Positions 27,960 through 37,143 of a stretch of 47,045 nucleotides of DNA are shown here, piece by piece. The translations under genes and the position numbers were made by a program. How positions within the stretch are numbered: the first letter of the stretch is position 1; every line of letters starts with the position of its first letter. The notes below the pieces were generated by a model. That model worked only from the letters and a program-made list of their open reading frames with translations, did not search any database and was not told where the DNA came from. Source of the stretch: Bacteroidota bacterium (lineage in GTDB: Bacteria > Bacteroidota > Bacteroidia > UKL13-3); assembly GCA_947507965.1 (NCBI GenBank), contig CANNQU010000018.1, positions 1 to 47,045 of the forward strand, given 5' to 3'.

Positions 27960-30719
27960 ATGAAAAACAAAATTATAGCATTACTAATAACGATAGCGCT
28001 CCTGCCTTCAATCGACACGATTGCTCAAATCAATCGGGCCAACATTAAAAAATCAGTCGCTTATAAAGCAAATTACCAAAGAATCGCATCGGGTAGTACA
28101 GCCAATCATACCTTAGAAATAAGAGGCGGCACGCTATGGTCCTGCGGCGCAAATTCAAATGGGCAAATAGGCGATGGAACAACCCTGGACAGGAATAATT
28201 TTGTTCAAATAGGAATAGATAATAAATGGTTGATGGTTACCGCTGGCAGGAGCCATACCGTTGGCTTGAAAACCGATGGGACCCTATGGACTTGGGGGAA
28301 TAATTTGAACGGACAAATTGGCGACGGGACCCTTATCGAAAGGCTAACCCCAACACAGGTAGGCAGCGATAATAAATGGATTGGCATTGCAACAGGCGAC
28401 AGTCTAAGCTTTGCATTGAAATCGAACGGTACCTTATGGGCATGGGGAAACAATACGGATGGCCAATTGGGCGATGGAACCACCACTCACAGAATTGCCC
28501 CACTACAAATAGGTTTCGATAATCAATGGATACTCATTGCATCAGGCTATAACCATACGCTCGGATTAAAATCCGACGGAACTATTTTCACTTGGGGAAA
28601 CAACGACTATGGACAGCTCGGTGATGGCACCACCATTCAAAAAACAAGTCCCATTCAAGTAGGTACCGACACCAAATGGGTTGGTATTTCGGCTGGTGGT
28701 AATCACAGCCTTGGATTAAAATCTGATGGAACGCTATTTGCGTGGGGGAATAATGCAGATGGACAACTCGGTGATGGATCCATCACACAAAAAAACGATC
28801 CGACACCAATAGGTACCAACCATAACTGGGTAGCCATAGCTGCAGGCAGCAATCATACCCTCGGCTTGCAATCAAACGGTACCCTTTGGTCTTGGGGAGA
28901 CAATGCCTATGGACAACTCGGCAATGGTTCCAATTCCAGCCAAACCACCCCTTTGCCATTAGGTAACGACCATAACTGGGTAGCTATTATCGCTGGAGGA
29001 GGCCATAGCATTGGCTTAAAATCGGATGGGGCCGCGATGGCTTGGGGGTTGAATACAAACGGACAGTTGGGTGATGGAACCACCATAAATCGCAATTCCC
29101 CAACGCAAACAGGAACAGATAATAAACTGATGAGTGTGGCGGCCGGTGCGGGTCATAGCTTAAGTTTAAGAGCCAATGGTACACTATGGGCTTGGGGCTT
29201 TAATAATCGAGGGCAGTTAGGCGATGGCACCGACACCAACAGAACTAGCCCCGTACAAGTAGGAACCGATACAAAATGGGTTGGTGTTGCTGCAGGTAAC
29301 TCGCACTCCCTTGCCCTGAAATCGGATGGCACCCTATGGGCCTGGGGCTGGAATGGCAGCGGGCAACTTGGGGATGAAACAAATGCCGATAAAAATAGTC
29401 CGATACAAATTGGTATCGATACGAATTGGGTAAGTATAGCTGCAGGCCAATACACTTCTCTCGCCCTAAAAGCCGATGGAACGCTATGGGCATGGGGCTA
29501 TAATGGTAACGGACAAATTGGAGATGGAACGAATACGGAACGAACGATTCCAACACAAGTGGGCACAGAAGATACATGGATAAGTGTTGCAGGTGGACAA
29601 TTTTATTCCATTGGCCTAAAATCAAATGGAACCATCTGGGCTTGGGGCGACAATACCCAGGGACAATTAGGAGATGGAACGAATATTAGCCGTAATTCAC
29701 CGGTACAACTGGGTACCGATACCAAGTGGGTGGGTATTGCTGCAGCCTATTATCACTGCCTTGGTTTAAAATCTGATGGTACACTTTGGGCTTGGGGTTA
29801 TAATGTTTATGGGCAATTAGGCGATGGTACCCGTTCGGACCAAAACCACCCAATAGCTATTGGATCGGGAAATAATTGGATCGGGATAGCTGGAGGTTAT
29901 CTTCATAGCCTCGGATTAAAATCGGATGGAACCTTTTGGGCATGGGGTTTAAATGCCTACGGGCAATTAGGCGATGGAACCAATGCCGACCAAATAACAC
30001 CAACCCAAATAGGAACTGAAACAAATTGGTTAAGCATCAGTGCAAATGGTCAACACAGTATAGGATTGGGTTCAGAAAGAAACCAGTTTTGTACCACCGG
30101 GTGGAATAATTTTGGGCAGTTGGGGGATGGAACAACGATTAACCAAAATGTTTTTACCTGTAATAGCTTTTCTCCATTACCTATTAAATTGCTCTATTTC
30201 AATGCCACTTGCAACAAGAACAAGGTTAACTTTATATGGGCAACGGCCACCGAAACAAATAATGCGTATTTCACGTTAGAACGTACCACAGATGGAAAAG
30301 AATTTCAGGAAATAGGCAGGATCAAAGGCGCTACTAATAGTATTCAAACGCTTAAATATTCTTTTACCACCAATAATACTCAAAATACAGATTACTACTA
30401 CCGCCTTAAGCAAACCGATTTTAGTGGTCATTTCAAGTATTCAAAAATCACCGCTACCCATTGTTCTGAAAATAACATAGCACGTATATTCCCAAATCCA
30501 AATAAGGGCACCGTTACCATTGAGTCGAATGCTAAAGTCGAATATATGATTCTAAATGAACTCGGCCAAACCATCCAACGGATTGCGTTAAACGCTGATA
30601 ACGCCTACACGATAACCATCGAAAACCTTGCTACTGGAATCTATTTCATTGTCAGCACGAACCCTGCTTACAATGAATCGAATCAACCGATATCGCAAAA
30701 AATGGTGGTGGTAAGATAA
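27960..30719 (+). CDS. Secreted RCC1-repeat beta-propeller protein with T9SS sorting domain
   Basis: 919 residues from the ATG at 27960, which opens a signal peptide (M-K-N-K-I-I-A-L-L-I, cleavage near T-I-A-Q) and follows GGAGG by 3 nt; the frame opens earlier with TTG. Residues about 45-735 hold 14 RCC1 repeats with a period of about 50 residues (core G-Q-L-G-D-G-T and L-K-S-D-G-T-L-W-A-W-G). Since one RCC1 propeller has seven blades, 14 repeats suggest two propellers. About 739-838 is a fibronectin-like domain usual next to T9SS domains (L-P-I-K-L-L-Y-F), and about 842-919 a type A sorting domain (I-F-P-N-P-N). Probably a surface-binding or adhesion protein; ligand unknown. Confidence 0.9.
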   Translation: MKNKIIALLITIALLPSIDTIAQINRANIKKSVAYKANYQRIASGSTANHTLEIRGGTLWSCGANSNGQIGDGTTLDRNNFVQIGIDNKWLMVTAGRSHTVGLKTDGTLWTWGNNLNGQIGDGTLIERLTPTQVGSDNKWIGIATGDSLSFALKSNGTLWAWGNNTDGQLGDGTTTHRIAPLQIGFDNQWILIASGYNHTLGLKSDGTIFTWGNNDYGQLGDGTTIQKTSPIQVGTDTKWVGISAGGNHSLGLKSDGTLFAWGNNADGQLGDGSITQKNDPTPIGTNHNWVAIAAGSNHTLGLQSNGTLWSWGDNAYGQLGNGSNSSQTTPLPLGNDHNWVAIIAGGGHSIGLKSDGAAMAWGLNTNGQLGDGTTINRNSPTQTGTDNKLMSVAAGAGHSLSLRANGTLWAWGFNNRGQLGDGTDTNRTSPVQVGTDTKWVGVAAGNSHSLALKSDGTLWAWGWNGSGQLGDETNADKNSPIQIGIDTNWVSIAAGQYTSLALKADGTLWAWGYNGNGQIGDGTNTERTIPTQVGTEDTWISVAGGQFYSIGLKSNGTIWAWGDNTQGQLGDGTNISRNSPVQLGTDTKWVGIAAAYYHCLGLKSDGTLWAWGYNVYGQLGDGTRSDQNHPIAIGSGNNWIGIAGGYLHSLGLKSDGTFWAWGLNAYGQLGDGTNADQITPTQIGTETNWLSISANGQHSIGLGSERNQFCTTGWNNFGQLGDGTTINQNVFTCNSFSPLPIKLLYFNATCNKNKVNFIWATATETNNAYFTLERTTDGKEFQEIGRIKGATNSIQTLKYSFTTNNTQNTDYYYRLKQTDFSGHFKYSKITATHCSENNIARIFPNPNKGTVTIESNAKVEYMILNELGQTIQRIALNADNAYTITIENLATGIYFIVSTNPAYNESNQPISQKMVVVR
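28158..30145 (+). repeat. 150-nt tandem repeat array inside the RCC1 gene (14 copies)
   Basis: The G-Q-[IL]-G-[DN]-[GE] core recurs 14 times with a spacing close to 150 nt, and phrases such as GATGGAACC and TGGGCNTGGGG recur at DNA level. Copies differ at many third positions, so they are old or diverging; neighbouring copies could still recombine. Confidence 0.85.
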
Positions 30720-30788
30720 AAAAAACGTGATACCCTTGGCATAAGATCATCGTATTAAACGCTAGAGGTACCAAAACACACCTTCGTA

Positions 30789-31769
30789 TTAGGCTATGAT
30801 CCAGCTAAACTTATGCTCTATGGTTGGGTTACGCATCCGTTCTGCAATTCGCAATAAGCGGTCGGGAAGCGACATAATATAGTCTCTGGCTTTTTCCGCT
30901 TCATCCGACAAATGGCCCATTTTCGCTATTTTCCAGTCATTAATAAGATCTTGCATTACTTCAATATAGTCGATGGAAGTATAAACACCAAGCCTTTGTG
31001 CAGCATCACTGAAATTAGCAAAGGTATTTACCTTCTCTCCTACTTCGCGTAGGTACATGGCCGGCATTACAATTTTCTTACGCATCATAAACTCAAAAGC
31101 TTTCATCATCTCGCTAGGGTCGAGTTCGAAAATTCGTTCAACAAACGTTTTATATGCCTTTGCGTGCCTAGCTTCATCGCTAGCTACTAACCCACAAATT
31201 TTAGAAAGCACCAAATTACCACTCTGTTTGGCCAAGGTGCCAACTCTGCGGTGTGATATATTCGTAGCCGTTTCCTGAAAACTAGTATAAACAAAACTCT
31301 TGTATGGATCGTTGCCCGTTTGAATGTCAAAACCATCATTCAGAAGGTATTGCACCGAGGCTTCAAATTTGGGCATATTCACTCTTCCACTTAAATACAA
31401 ATAACGATTAAGCACATCTCCATGCCTGTTCTCTTCCGATGTCCAACCTCGTATCCATTTCATCCACCCTTCACTTTTCTGGGCTTCTACTCCATTCATA
31501 CTCACCAACCATGATTGATAGGTGGGTAAGGCCTCTTCTGTAATCGTATCGCCAATTAATACGGCTAGCAAGTCGTAACTTAAATTTTCCGATTGTCCTT
31601 GTATTACTTGAATCTCCTCTAAAAAACGTTCACTTGATGAATCGGGTAGTAGCTCACCCGGTTGCCAGTTAGAATCAATTGATTTTAAAAATTCGTTGGA
31701 ATATTTATCGATGTCGTTACCCAAATGGGTCATTACTTCTCTTCTTGTGCTGCTCTGTGCTTGGTTCAT
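30789..31769 (-). CDS. Acyl-[acyl-carrier-protein] desaturase (soluble di-iron)
   Basis: 326 residues from the ATG at 31769; the longer frame to 31826 has no homology. The enzyme introduces a cis double bond into acyl-ACP using O2 and reduced ferredoxin, allowing unsaturated fatty acids to be made aerobically. The di-iron ligands are visible in I-T-E-E-A-L-P-T-Y (76-84), E-E-N-R-H-G (112-117), F-Q-E-T-A (164-168) and D-E-A-R-H-A (198-203), as in plant stearoyl-ACP desaturase. The promoter directly upstream has both -33 and -7 elements. Position of the double bond cannot be told from sequence. Confidence 0.93.
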   Translation of the reverse strand: MNQAQSSTRREVMTHLGNDIDKYSNEFLKSIDSNWQPGELLPDSSSERFLEEIQVIQGQSENLSYDLLAVLIGDTITEEALPTYQSWLVSMNGVEAQKSEGWMKWIRGWTSEENRHGDVLNRYLYLSGRVNMPKFEASVQYLLNDGFDIQTGNDPYKSFVYTSFQETATNISHRRVGTLAKQSGNLVLSKICGLVASDEARHAKAYKTFVERIFELDPSEMMKAFEFMMRKKIVMPAMYLREVGEKVNTFANFSDAAQRLGVYTSIDYIEVMQDLINDWKIAKMGHLSDEAEKARDYIMSLPDRLLRIAERMRNPTIEHKFSWIIA

Positions 31770-31786
31770 TATTTTTTTGCAAAAAG

Positions 31787-31818
31787 CAAAGGTACACTTA
31801 TTTGGTAAATGAAGCCAA
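31787..31818 (-). promoter_or_regulatory. Promoter of the acyl-ACP desaturase gene
   Basis: On the minus strand TTGG begins at 31818 and TACCTTTG spans 31794-31787, separated by 20-21 nt, which fits the Bacteroidota TTTG-N19-21-TAnnTTTG consensus. Predicted start near 31783, leader about 14 nt. Confidence 0.65.
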
Positions 31819-31868
31819 GGTAACATCTCAGAAAACGATAAACTTCAAAATCCCTATCAACGAAAAGG

Positions 31869-32927
31869 CTATAATGGATTGATGAATGCTGGATTATGAA
31901 TAAAAGTAGTATCGGTAAGTGTCTTTAAAAATTTAACAAGATTGGCTTTTTGAGTTGAAGAAAGATTGAGTCCATATTTCTTTGCTGCTTTGGTCATTAG
32001 TGGATCAATATTGGGTGAGTTCCAGTGCACTCCAGCGTTATAAAAATCCACCACTTCCTCAAGACTTTGGAATCGGCCATCGTGCATATAGGGTGCTGTA
32101 AGTTCTATATTACGTAGGGTTGGAGCACTAAATTTACCTTTATCAAAATCATTTTTGGTAACGATAAAGAGTCCTAAATCGGCTCCTAAATGAATTGAAT
32201 CTAATCCATTATTATTAAAGGTATTACTCGTAAACAAGGGGTATCCATGGCAATGAAAACAATCCCCGACTTCGGTGGAAAAGGTTTGGTAGCCATCCAT
32301 CTCTTCCGATGTTAAATTGGCTTCATGACGTATCATTTTATCAAACTTTGAATTGGAGGATATCATGGTACGCATAAATTGGGAGAGCGCATATACAATT
32401 TTTAGTTGCAGCTCGTCGCTAGTTAATTGTGCAACATCATCGATATTAAATGCCTGCTTAAACATCAAAGGGTACTTCGGATGATTTTTTATTTTCTGCA
32501 CTAAATCAGGCATATTGGTATTGAAAAAATCAGGGCCAAAGTCGGCCAATGGAAGAAGGTCCAATTTAGGTGCTGTCCCGTCCCAATTATACTCAGGATT
32601 CCACGCTAAGTTAACATGTGGAGGCACACTTATTTTAACACCTGTTTTAGATATAAAAAGTGGCGAAGAAAACGACTTATCGTTAAAATGGCAAGAGTTA
32701 CACGTCTTTCCATTGCTCGAGAGTATTGGATCGTAATAGAGCATATGCCCCAAACTCACGCCTTCTACTGTTAATGGATTTTCAAGCGGAACAACGGGTG
32801 TGGGGAAGCCTTTCGGCACTTTTAATTCATAGGGTGTTGGCGTAAAACTACTCGGTAAAGATACTTTTTTACGACAGGCAATTACGATAATAGTAAACGC
32901 AACAAGTACAATAATATATTTCTTCAT
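31869..32927 (-). CDS. Di-haem cytochrome c peroxidase/MauG-family lipoprotein, MbnH-like
   Basis: 352 residues from the ATG at 32927, 4 nt after the stop of the MbnP-like gene; the frame to 32948 would overlap it. A lipoprotein signal ends in V-I-A-C18. Two haem c sites are present: C-N-S-C-H (76-80) and C-F-H-C-H (223-227), plus the family motif A-P-Y-M-H-D-G-R-F (278-286). Di-haem enzymes of this kind are peroxidases or, like MauG and MbnH, oxidise residues of a partner protein. The immediately upstream MbnP-family gene points to the MbnH role: forming kynurenine from a tryptophan of MbnP. A plain cytochrome c peroxidase remains possible. Confidence 0.85.
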   Translation of the reverse strand: MKKYIIVLVAFTIIVIACRKKVSLPSSFTPTPYELKVPKGFPTPVVPLENPLTVEGVSLGHMLYYDPILSSNGKTCNSCHFNDKSFSSPLFISKTGVKISVPPHVNLAWNPEYNWDGTAPKLDLLPLADFGPDFFNTNMPDLVQKIKNHPKYPLMFKQAFNIDDVAQLTSDELQLKIVYALSQFMRTMISSNSKFDKMIRHEANLTSEEMDGYQTFSTEVGDCFHCHGYPLFTSNTFNNNGLDSIHLGADLGLFIVTKNDFDKGKFSAPTLRNIELTAPYMHDGRFQSLEEVVDFYNAGVHWNSPNIDPLMTKAAKKYGLNLSSTQKANLVKFLKTLTDTTFIHNPAFINPL

Positions 32928-32931
32928 GGTA

Positions 32932-33663
32932 TTAAAAACTAAAAACATCGACTCCGTTTTTTGAGATTTTCATCATATTGGTAATGTTACCCATTATATA
33001 ATTTCCATCTATATTAAAATCAAATTGGTTTGGATTTCGAAACCACTCATTAATATTCATTTTAAGATGGATTGCCGTTTTTGCATCCTTGATGATGGAA
33101 ATCGACTTAAATAGTTTCACCGGCACAAGACAGGTATCCGTACCGAGATGCATAGCAAAGCCATAGGTACCTGACAGGTCTTTATAGTTGCCCTCCAGCT
33201 TCATCATGTGATAACCACCGCCCATCATATCGGGCCATTGCATGTTAACATTTTCTGTTGTCGAAGGCAAGGCAAACGATTTATTATGAATGGCATCAAG
33301 CCCAATATTAAATTTCAAGCCAATATAGTTGCCCACCGGAATATCTTTTAATGATAGTTGATTCGTTGCACTAGAAAGTGCATCAAGATATTGATAGTCT
33401 TTTATTAATACGTTACTACTATCTGCTTTGATTAAATTCACCTCCGAGATGTAATAAACCAATGTGGTTAAGTTATACGAATATCCAGCTTGAGTGCTAT
33501 AGATAAAGGAGTTCGTAACGAAAGGAGCATTATCAACATGATAACTAATATTGAGATCAATGCCTTGTGGTGGCTTTACCACCGGTGGCACGATATGATC
33601 ATCTTTGGTGCAGGAAACAAAAAGTAGTACTGTGGCAATGGCAATAACAAAAGGATATTTCAT
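32932..33663 (-). CDS. MbnP-family lipoprotein (copper-associated)
   Basis: 243 residues from the ATG at 33663 (another ATG lies 9 nt upstream). Lipobox F-V-S-C18. The region Y-Y-I-S-E-V-N-L (70-77) and the later N-I-G-L-D (119-123) are typical of MbnP-like proteins, and the segment M-Q-W-P-D-M-M-G-G-G-Y-H-M-M-K-L-E-G (141-158) holds the single central tryptophan W143 and four Met after it. In Methylosinus MbnP a tryptophan is converted to kynurenine by MbnH and the protein binds copper(I). W143 is the obvious candidate here. The gene is followed 4 nt later by the MbnH-like gene, and both are probably one operon with its own promoter. Confidence 0.82.
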   Translation of the reverse strand: MKYPFVIAIATVLLFVSCTKDDHIVPPVVKPPQGIDLNISYHVDNAPFVTNSFIYSTQAGYSYNLTTLVYYISEVNLIKADSSNVLIKDYQYLDALSSATNQLSLKDIPVGNYIGLKFNIGLDAIHNKSFALPSTTENVNMQWPDMMGGGYHMMKLEGNYKDLSGTYGFAMHLGTDTCLVPVKLFKSISIIKDAKTAIHLKMNINEWFRNPNQFDFNIDGNYIMGNITNMMKISKNGVDVFSF

Positions 33664-33688
33664 AGATAGCATTTTTAACTGCTAAGAG

Positions 33689-33696
33689 CAAATATA
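33689..33696 (-). promoter_or_regulatory. -7 element of the mbnP-mbnH-like operon
   Basis: TATATTTG on the minus strand, exact TAnnTTTG. Predicted start near 33685, leader about 22 nt. Its presence in the 87-nt gap after mrdA argues that the MbnP/MbnH pair is transcribed separately from the mre operon. Confidence 0.5.
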
Positions 33697-33750
33697 CCGT
33701 TTTACCGTTTTGTAAAACATGATTAAAATCACAAAAAAATATTTTTCCCA

Positions 33751-35640
33751 TTATTCATTTGCCTTCTTGGGTTCTATGGCCTTCGGTGATTCCTTTGCAT
33801 TCTCTTTTCTTCGATCACGGTAATATACTTCGGGCATTAAATTTCCTTTCTTCATCCGATCATCCATACTCATTCGTGAAACAGAATCGGTTAAATACTT
33901 TTCAATCATAAGACTTGCTATAGGGCCCGCCCAATCAGCACCAAATCCAGCATTCTCCACCACACATGCAATAGCTATTTTCGGATTGTCGCGAGGCGCG
34001 AAAGCAACAAATACCGAATGATCCTTACCATGTGGGTTTTGTGCCGTTCCGGTTTTAGCACAGTATGGCACGCCTGGAATTTTACAGTTCGAGGCCGTAC
34101 CATTTTGCACCACCTGATACATTCCTTCAATTACATATTCAAAATATTTATTTTCTACTGCCACACGATGGGTTTCCTTAAATTTATTTTCAATATCCCC
34201 ACTCTCTCCTATTTTCTTTACCGCGTGCGGAATAAAATAGTGGCCTCTATTAGCAATGATACACACCACATTCGCCATTTGCATTGGGGTAATACCTAGT
34301 TCTCCTTGACCAATGGCAAGAGAAATTAAATTGGATGACTTCCAGCTTCTTTTCCCATATACTTTATCATAATATTCAACCGACCGCAAGATACCCGCGT
34401 TTTCAAATGGCAAATCAACACCTAACTTTTGTCCCACACCAAACTGCTTTATTTTATTATACCAATTTCGATAACCATCTTCAATATTGTTAAAACGCTT
34501 TTCATCAACAATACTGCGAAAAACATAGCAATAATATGAATTACAGGAGTATGCTACACTTTGAATTAAGTTAAGTGGAGAAGGATGTGAATGACACCCC
34601 GGTTTTCCGCCCATCACCGGATAGCCCCGGTTACAGGGGTAACGCGTATCTTCAAACAGCACCCCCTCTTGCTGCCCTATCAAGGCTTGCATACTTTTAA
34701 ATATAGATCCCGGAGGATACGTCGCATCTAACGGGCGATTATATAAAACTTTTGCAGGGTCATCGTTCAATACCGCATAGTTTTTATTTTTTTCTCTGCC
34801 AATTAATAAGTTTGGATCATATCCCGGACTGCTAATCATCGCAAGAATTTCCCCCGTTTCGGGTTCAATGGCAACAATACTCCCTACTTTATTCTGCATG
34901 AGCTCTTCACCGTAATTTTGAAGTTTCACCGAGATCGATAGATATAAATCGATTCCTGGAATGGCAGGAATATCGTTTTTTCCCTCCTTATAAGCTCCTT
35001 TTTTGGTGCCTGCAACATCTTGAATAAAAAAACTCATCCCCTTACGCCCCCGGAGGGTATCCTGGTAACTCTTTTCTAACCCCGACTTTCCAATAGCCTC
35101 TCCTTTCAGATATGAATTTTTTGAATTTAATATATCCTGTTCACTCACCTCTCGAATGAAGCCAAGTAAGTGTGCTCCACTGGCATGATGGTATTTCCTG
35201 TCGGTTCGGGTTTGGATGGTTAGACAGGAAAACCGATACCTGTTTTCCTGCAGCGTAGCATACATTCTTTCCGATAACTCCTTTTCGAGTACATAGGGTT
35301 TTGTACTTTTGTAATGTAAGGTATCGTGTACAATGGCAGTAATTCTTGCCACAAACTCCGATTTGTTGATACCCAGAATCTCGCAGAGATTTATGGTATC
35401 AATGTTCTTTGCCTGTCTAGGATAAATCATTAAATCATAGATAGCATCATTATAAACCATCAATTCACCATACCGGTCATAAATTAATCCCCGAGAAGGA
35501 TAAATGGTTTCTTCCAGCCTTCCGGCTTCCACCACACGCGTATTTACTACCTGAAGAAAAAATAATCGAATCAAAAAAATAAATGCTACCAGCAAAAAGA
35601 TGACATAGAAGGTAATTTTACGCTGATCGAGATTTTGCAT
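33751..35640 (-). CDS. mrdA: Penicillin-binding protein 2 (elongation transpeptidase)
   Basis: 629 residues. PBP2 crosslinks lateral-wall peptidoglycan with MreBCD and RodA. An N-terminal membrane helix (about 8-30) precedes the dimerisation domain (R50-G-L-I-Y-D) and the transpeptidase domain with S312-I-F-K315 (SxxK nucleophile), Y-S-C-N (364-367, SxN) and K-T-G-T-A-Q near 534. It begins 3 nt after the mreD stop, so it is coupled to the mre operon. rodA, which normally follows, is missing here: the next gene is MbnP-like. Confidence 0.95.
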   Translation of the reverse strand: MQNLDQRKITFYVIFLLVAFIFLIRLFFLQVVNTRVVEAGRLEETIYPSRGLIYDRYGELMVYNDAIYDLMIYPRQAKNIDTINLCEILGINKSEFVARITAIVHDTLHYKSTKPYVLEKELSERMYATLQENRYRFSCLTIQTRTDRKYHHASGAHLLGFIREVSEQDILNSKNSYLKGEAIGKSGLEKSYQDTLRGRKGMSFFIQDVAGTKKGAYKEGKNDIPAIPGIDLYLSISVKLQNYGEELMQNKVGSIVAIEPETGEILAMISSPGYDPNLLIGREKNKNYAVLNDDPAKVLYNRPLDATYPPGSIFKSMQALIGQQEGVLFEDTRYPCNRGYPVMGGKPGCHSHPSPLNLIQSVAYSCNSYYCYVFRSIVDEKRFNNIEDGYRNWYNKIKQFGVGQKLGVDLPFENAGILRSVEYYDKVYGKRSWKSSNLISLAIGQGELGITPMQMANVVCIIANRGHYFIPHAVKKIGESGDIENKFKETHRVAVENKYFEYVIEGMYQVVQNGTASNCKIPGVPYCAKTGTAQNPHGKDHSVFVAFAPRDNPKIAIACVVENAGFGADWAGPIASLMIEKYLTDSVSRMSMDDRMKKGNLMPEVYYRDRRKENAKESPKAIEPKKANE

Positions 35641-35642
35641 GC

Positions 35643-36161
35643 TTAGACTTTCTTGGATGTTGGCATAAACAAATATTCGATGAGTATGATAATCAAAACA
35701 GAAGTGAAAGCACTTAACACCGCTTTTAAAAAGGTGAAGAAAAATTCACTGAACGTAAATACCTCTAAAAAATACAAGACAAAATGATGAATAAACAAAA
35801 GTATCAACGCATAAATTGAAAACCAAGCGACACCTTTCTCCTTTATATTGGGATCAATATTTTTCTCGTAATTTTCTTTACTTAAAGAGAAACGTAAAAA
35901 AAAGATTCGGAGAAACCCTGTTAAAACAGTAGCTGCGGCATGGATACCCGAAGTGAACTGCAATAAATCAACAAAAAAACCAATGCAGAAACTAAGTGAT
36001 AATAGCAAAAAGTACGACGTATTTACAGGAAGTAATAAAATAAACAAAGGGTAGATATAGGGATTAACTCCATTGTAGTGTAACATTTGATTAACCACAA
36101 ATACTTGCAGAAACACAAGGAAAAAGAATCGAATGGTTTGTATAAGTATGTCGCGATACAC
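35643..36161 (-). CDS. mreD: Rod shape-determining protein MreD
   Basis: 172 residues, about five membrane helices, no soluble domain. MreD links MreC to the elongation machinery in the inner membrane. Sequence conservation in MreD is low, and the assignment rests on its size, helices (for instance L-S-F-C-I-G-F-F-V-D-L-L-Q near 56-68, a typical MreD segment) and its place 10 nt after mreC and 3 nt before mrdA. Confidence 0.88.
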   Translation of the reverse strand: MYRDILIQTIRFFFLVFLQVFVVNQMLHYNGVNPYIYPLFILLLPVNTSYFLLLSLSFCIGFFVDLLQFTSGIHAAATVLTGFLRIFFLRFSLSKENYEKNIDPNIKEKGVAWFSIYALILLFIHHFVLYFLEVFTFSEFFFTFLKAVLSAFTSVLIIILIEYLFMPTSKKV

Positions 36162-36171
36162 TTTAATATAT

Positions 36172-36999
36172 TTATTTTATACTGTTAGATAGTTTCTGTT
36201 GCTCTTCAACGTCGAGGTTTTTAACCACATACACCTTATACAGTGTTTCAAATGAGGTGGAAAGTTTTACCGTGATATTATTCGTGTTTCCCACTATTTT
36301 CGATTCAAATACATTTCCAATGGTTACATTCCGAGGGAAAAAATAATTTAAACCACTCGTGGAAATTCGTTGTTCCGCTTCCACTTTTACATGTTTATTA
36401 ATATCGTTGATCTGAGCGAATTCCGGACTTCGGCCATCCCATAGTAAAGTGCCCGTATTATTGATACTGTCCAATTTAGAACTAATTCGTACATTGCTAT
36501 TTAATAATGAAATGACGGTGCAAAAATGCTCGCTTACATCCAAAACAATTCCAACCACACCTTCATTACACACCACCCCACATTGCTTGGTAACGCCATT
36601 GGCAGAGCCCACATTGAGCATTAAGTAATTATTACTGCTTGCTGTAGAATTACGTACAACATCAGCCGCTATATAAACAAAACGACCGACATAATGGTTG
36701 GCCGTATCAATAGAAAGAAGCGTATCAGCCTTATGCGTACTTGAATCGCTTTTATATAAGGCAGAATAAAGCCTTGCATTTTCTTCCGCCAAGCTGTCAT
36801 TGATTCGACGCAAATGAAAATATTGATTGATCGAATTAGAAACAGCATAAATACTTCCCGTAAAACCATTGGCCGTATTAACATAACTTGCTTTGTGGTA
36901 AGGGCTGCTATTAAACACCAACACCAATGACAGAGCCTCAAAAAATATAAAAACCCAAAAGATTTTATATCGTATGAAGAAATAAAAAAGTTGTTGCAT
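36172..36999 (-). CDS. mreC: Rod shape-determining protein MreC
   Basis: 275 residues. A short cytoplasmic tail and one membrane helix (about 10-30) are followed by a coiled-coil-like stretch (about 60-85, L-R-R-I-N-D-S-L-A-E-E-N-A-R-L) and two beta-barrel domains of the periplasmic MreC core (A-A-D-V-V-R-N, G-V-V-G-I-V, T-S-G-L-N-Y-F-F-P-R-N-V-T-I-G). MreC scaffolds PBP2 in the periplasm. The gap from mreB is 144 nt, longer than the rest of the operon. Confidence 0.93.
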   Translation of the reverse strand: MQQLFYFFIRYKIFWVFIFFEALSLVLVFNSSPYHKASYVNTANGFTGSIYAVSNSINQYFHLRRINDSLAEENARLYSALYKSDSSTHKADTLLSIDTANHYVGRFVYIAADVVRNSTASSNNYLMLNVGSANGVTKQCGVVCNEGVVGIVLDVSEHFCTVISLLNSNVRISSKLDSINNTGTLLWDGRSPEFAQINDINKHVKVEAEQRISTSGLNYFFPRNVTIGNVFESKIVGNTNNITVKLSTSFETLYKVYVVKNLDVEEQQKLSNSIK

Positions 37000-37143
37000 G
37001 GGTAAATTGAAATAGAAAACTGGAGGGAGTATTTCGTTAAAAGTATTTAGTAAATTGAAATAAGTTAATCCTATCCGGCTAATTTACAATTCAATATTCT
37101 GTTAATCATCGATCGCCCGGTTGAACCAAAACAAAGTGTAAAA

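Noticed and set aside
28205-29625. Long minus-strand open frames inside the RCC1 gene
   Set aside because: They are periodic shadows of the 150-nt repeat and give Pro/Ser-rich nonsense; the forward frame carries the signal peptide and sorting domain.
28158-30145. CRISPR-like regular repetition
   Set aside because: The period is about 150 nt and lies entirely within one open reading frame coding for RCC1 repeats; there is no short identical repeat with unique spacers.
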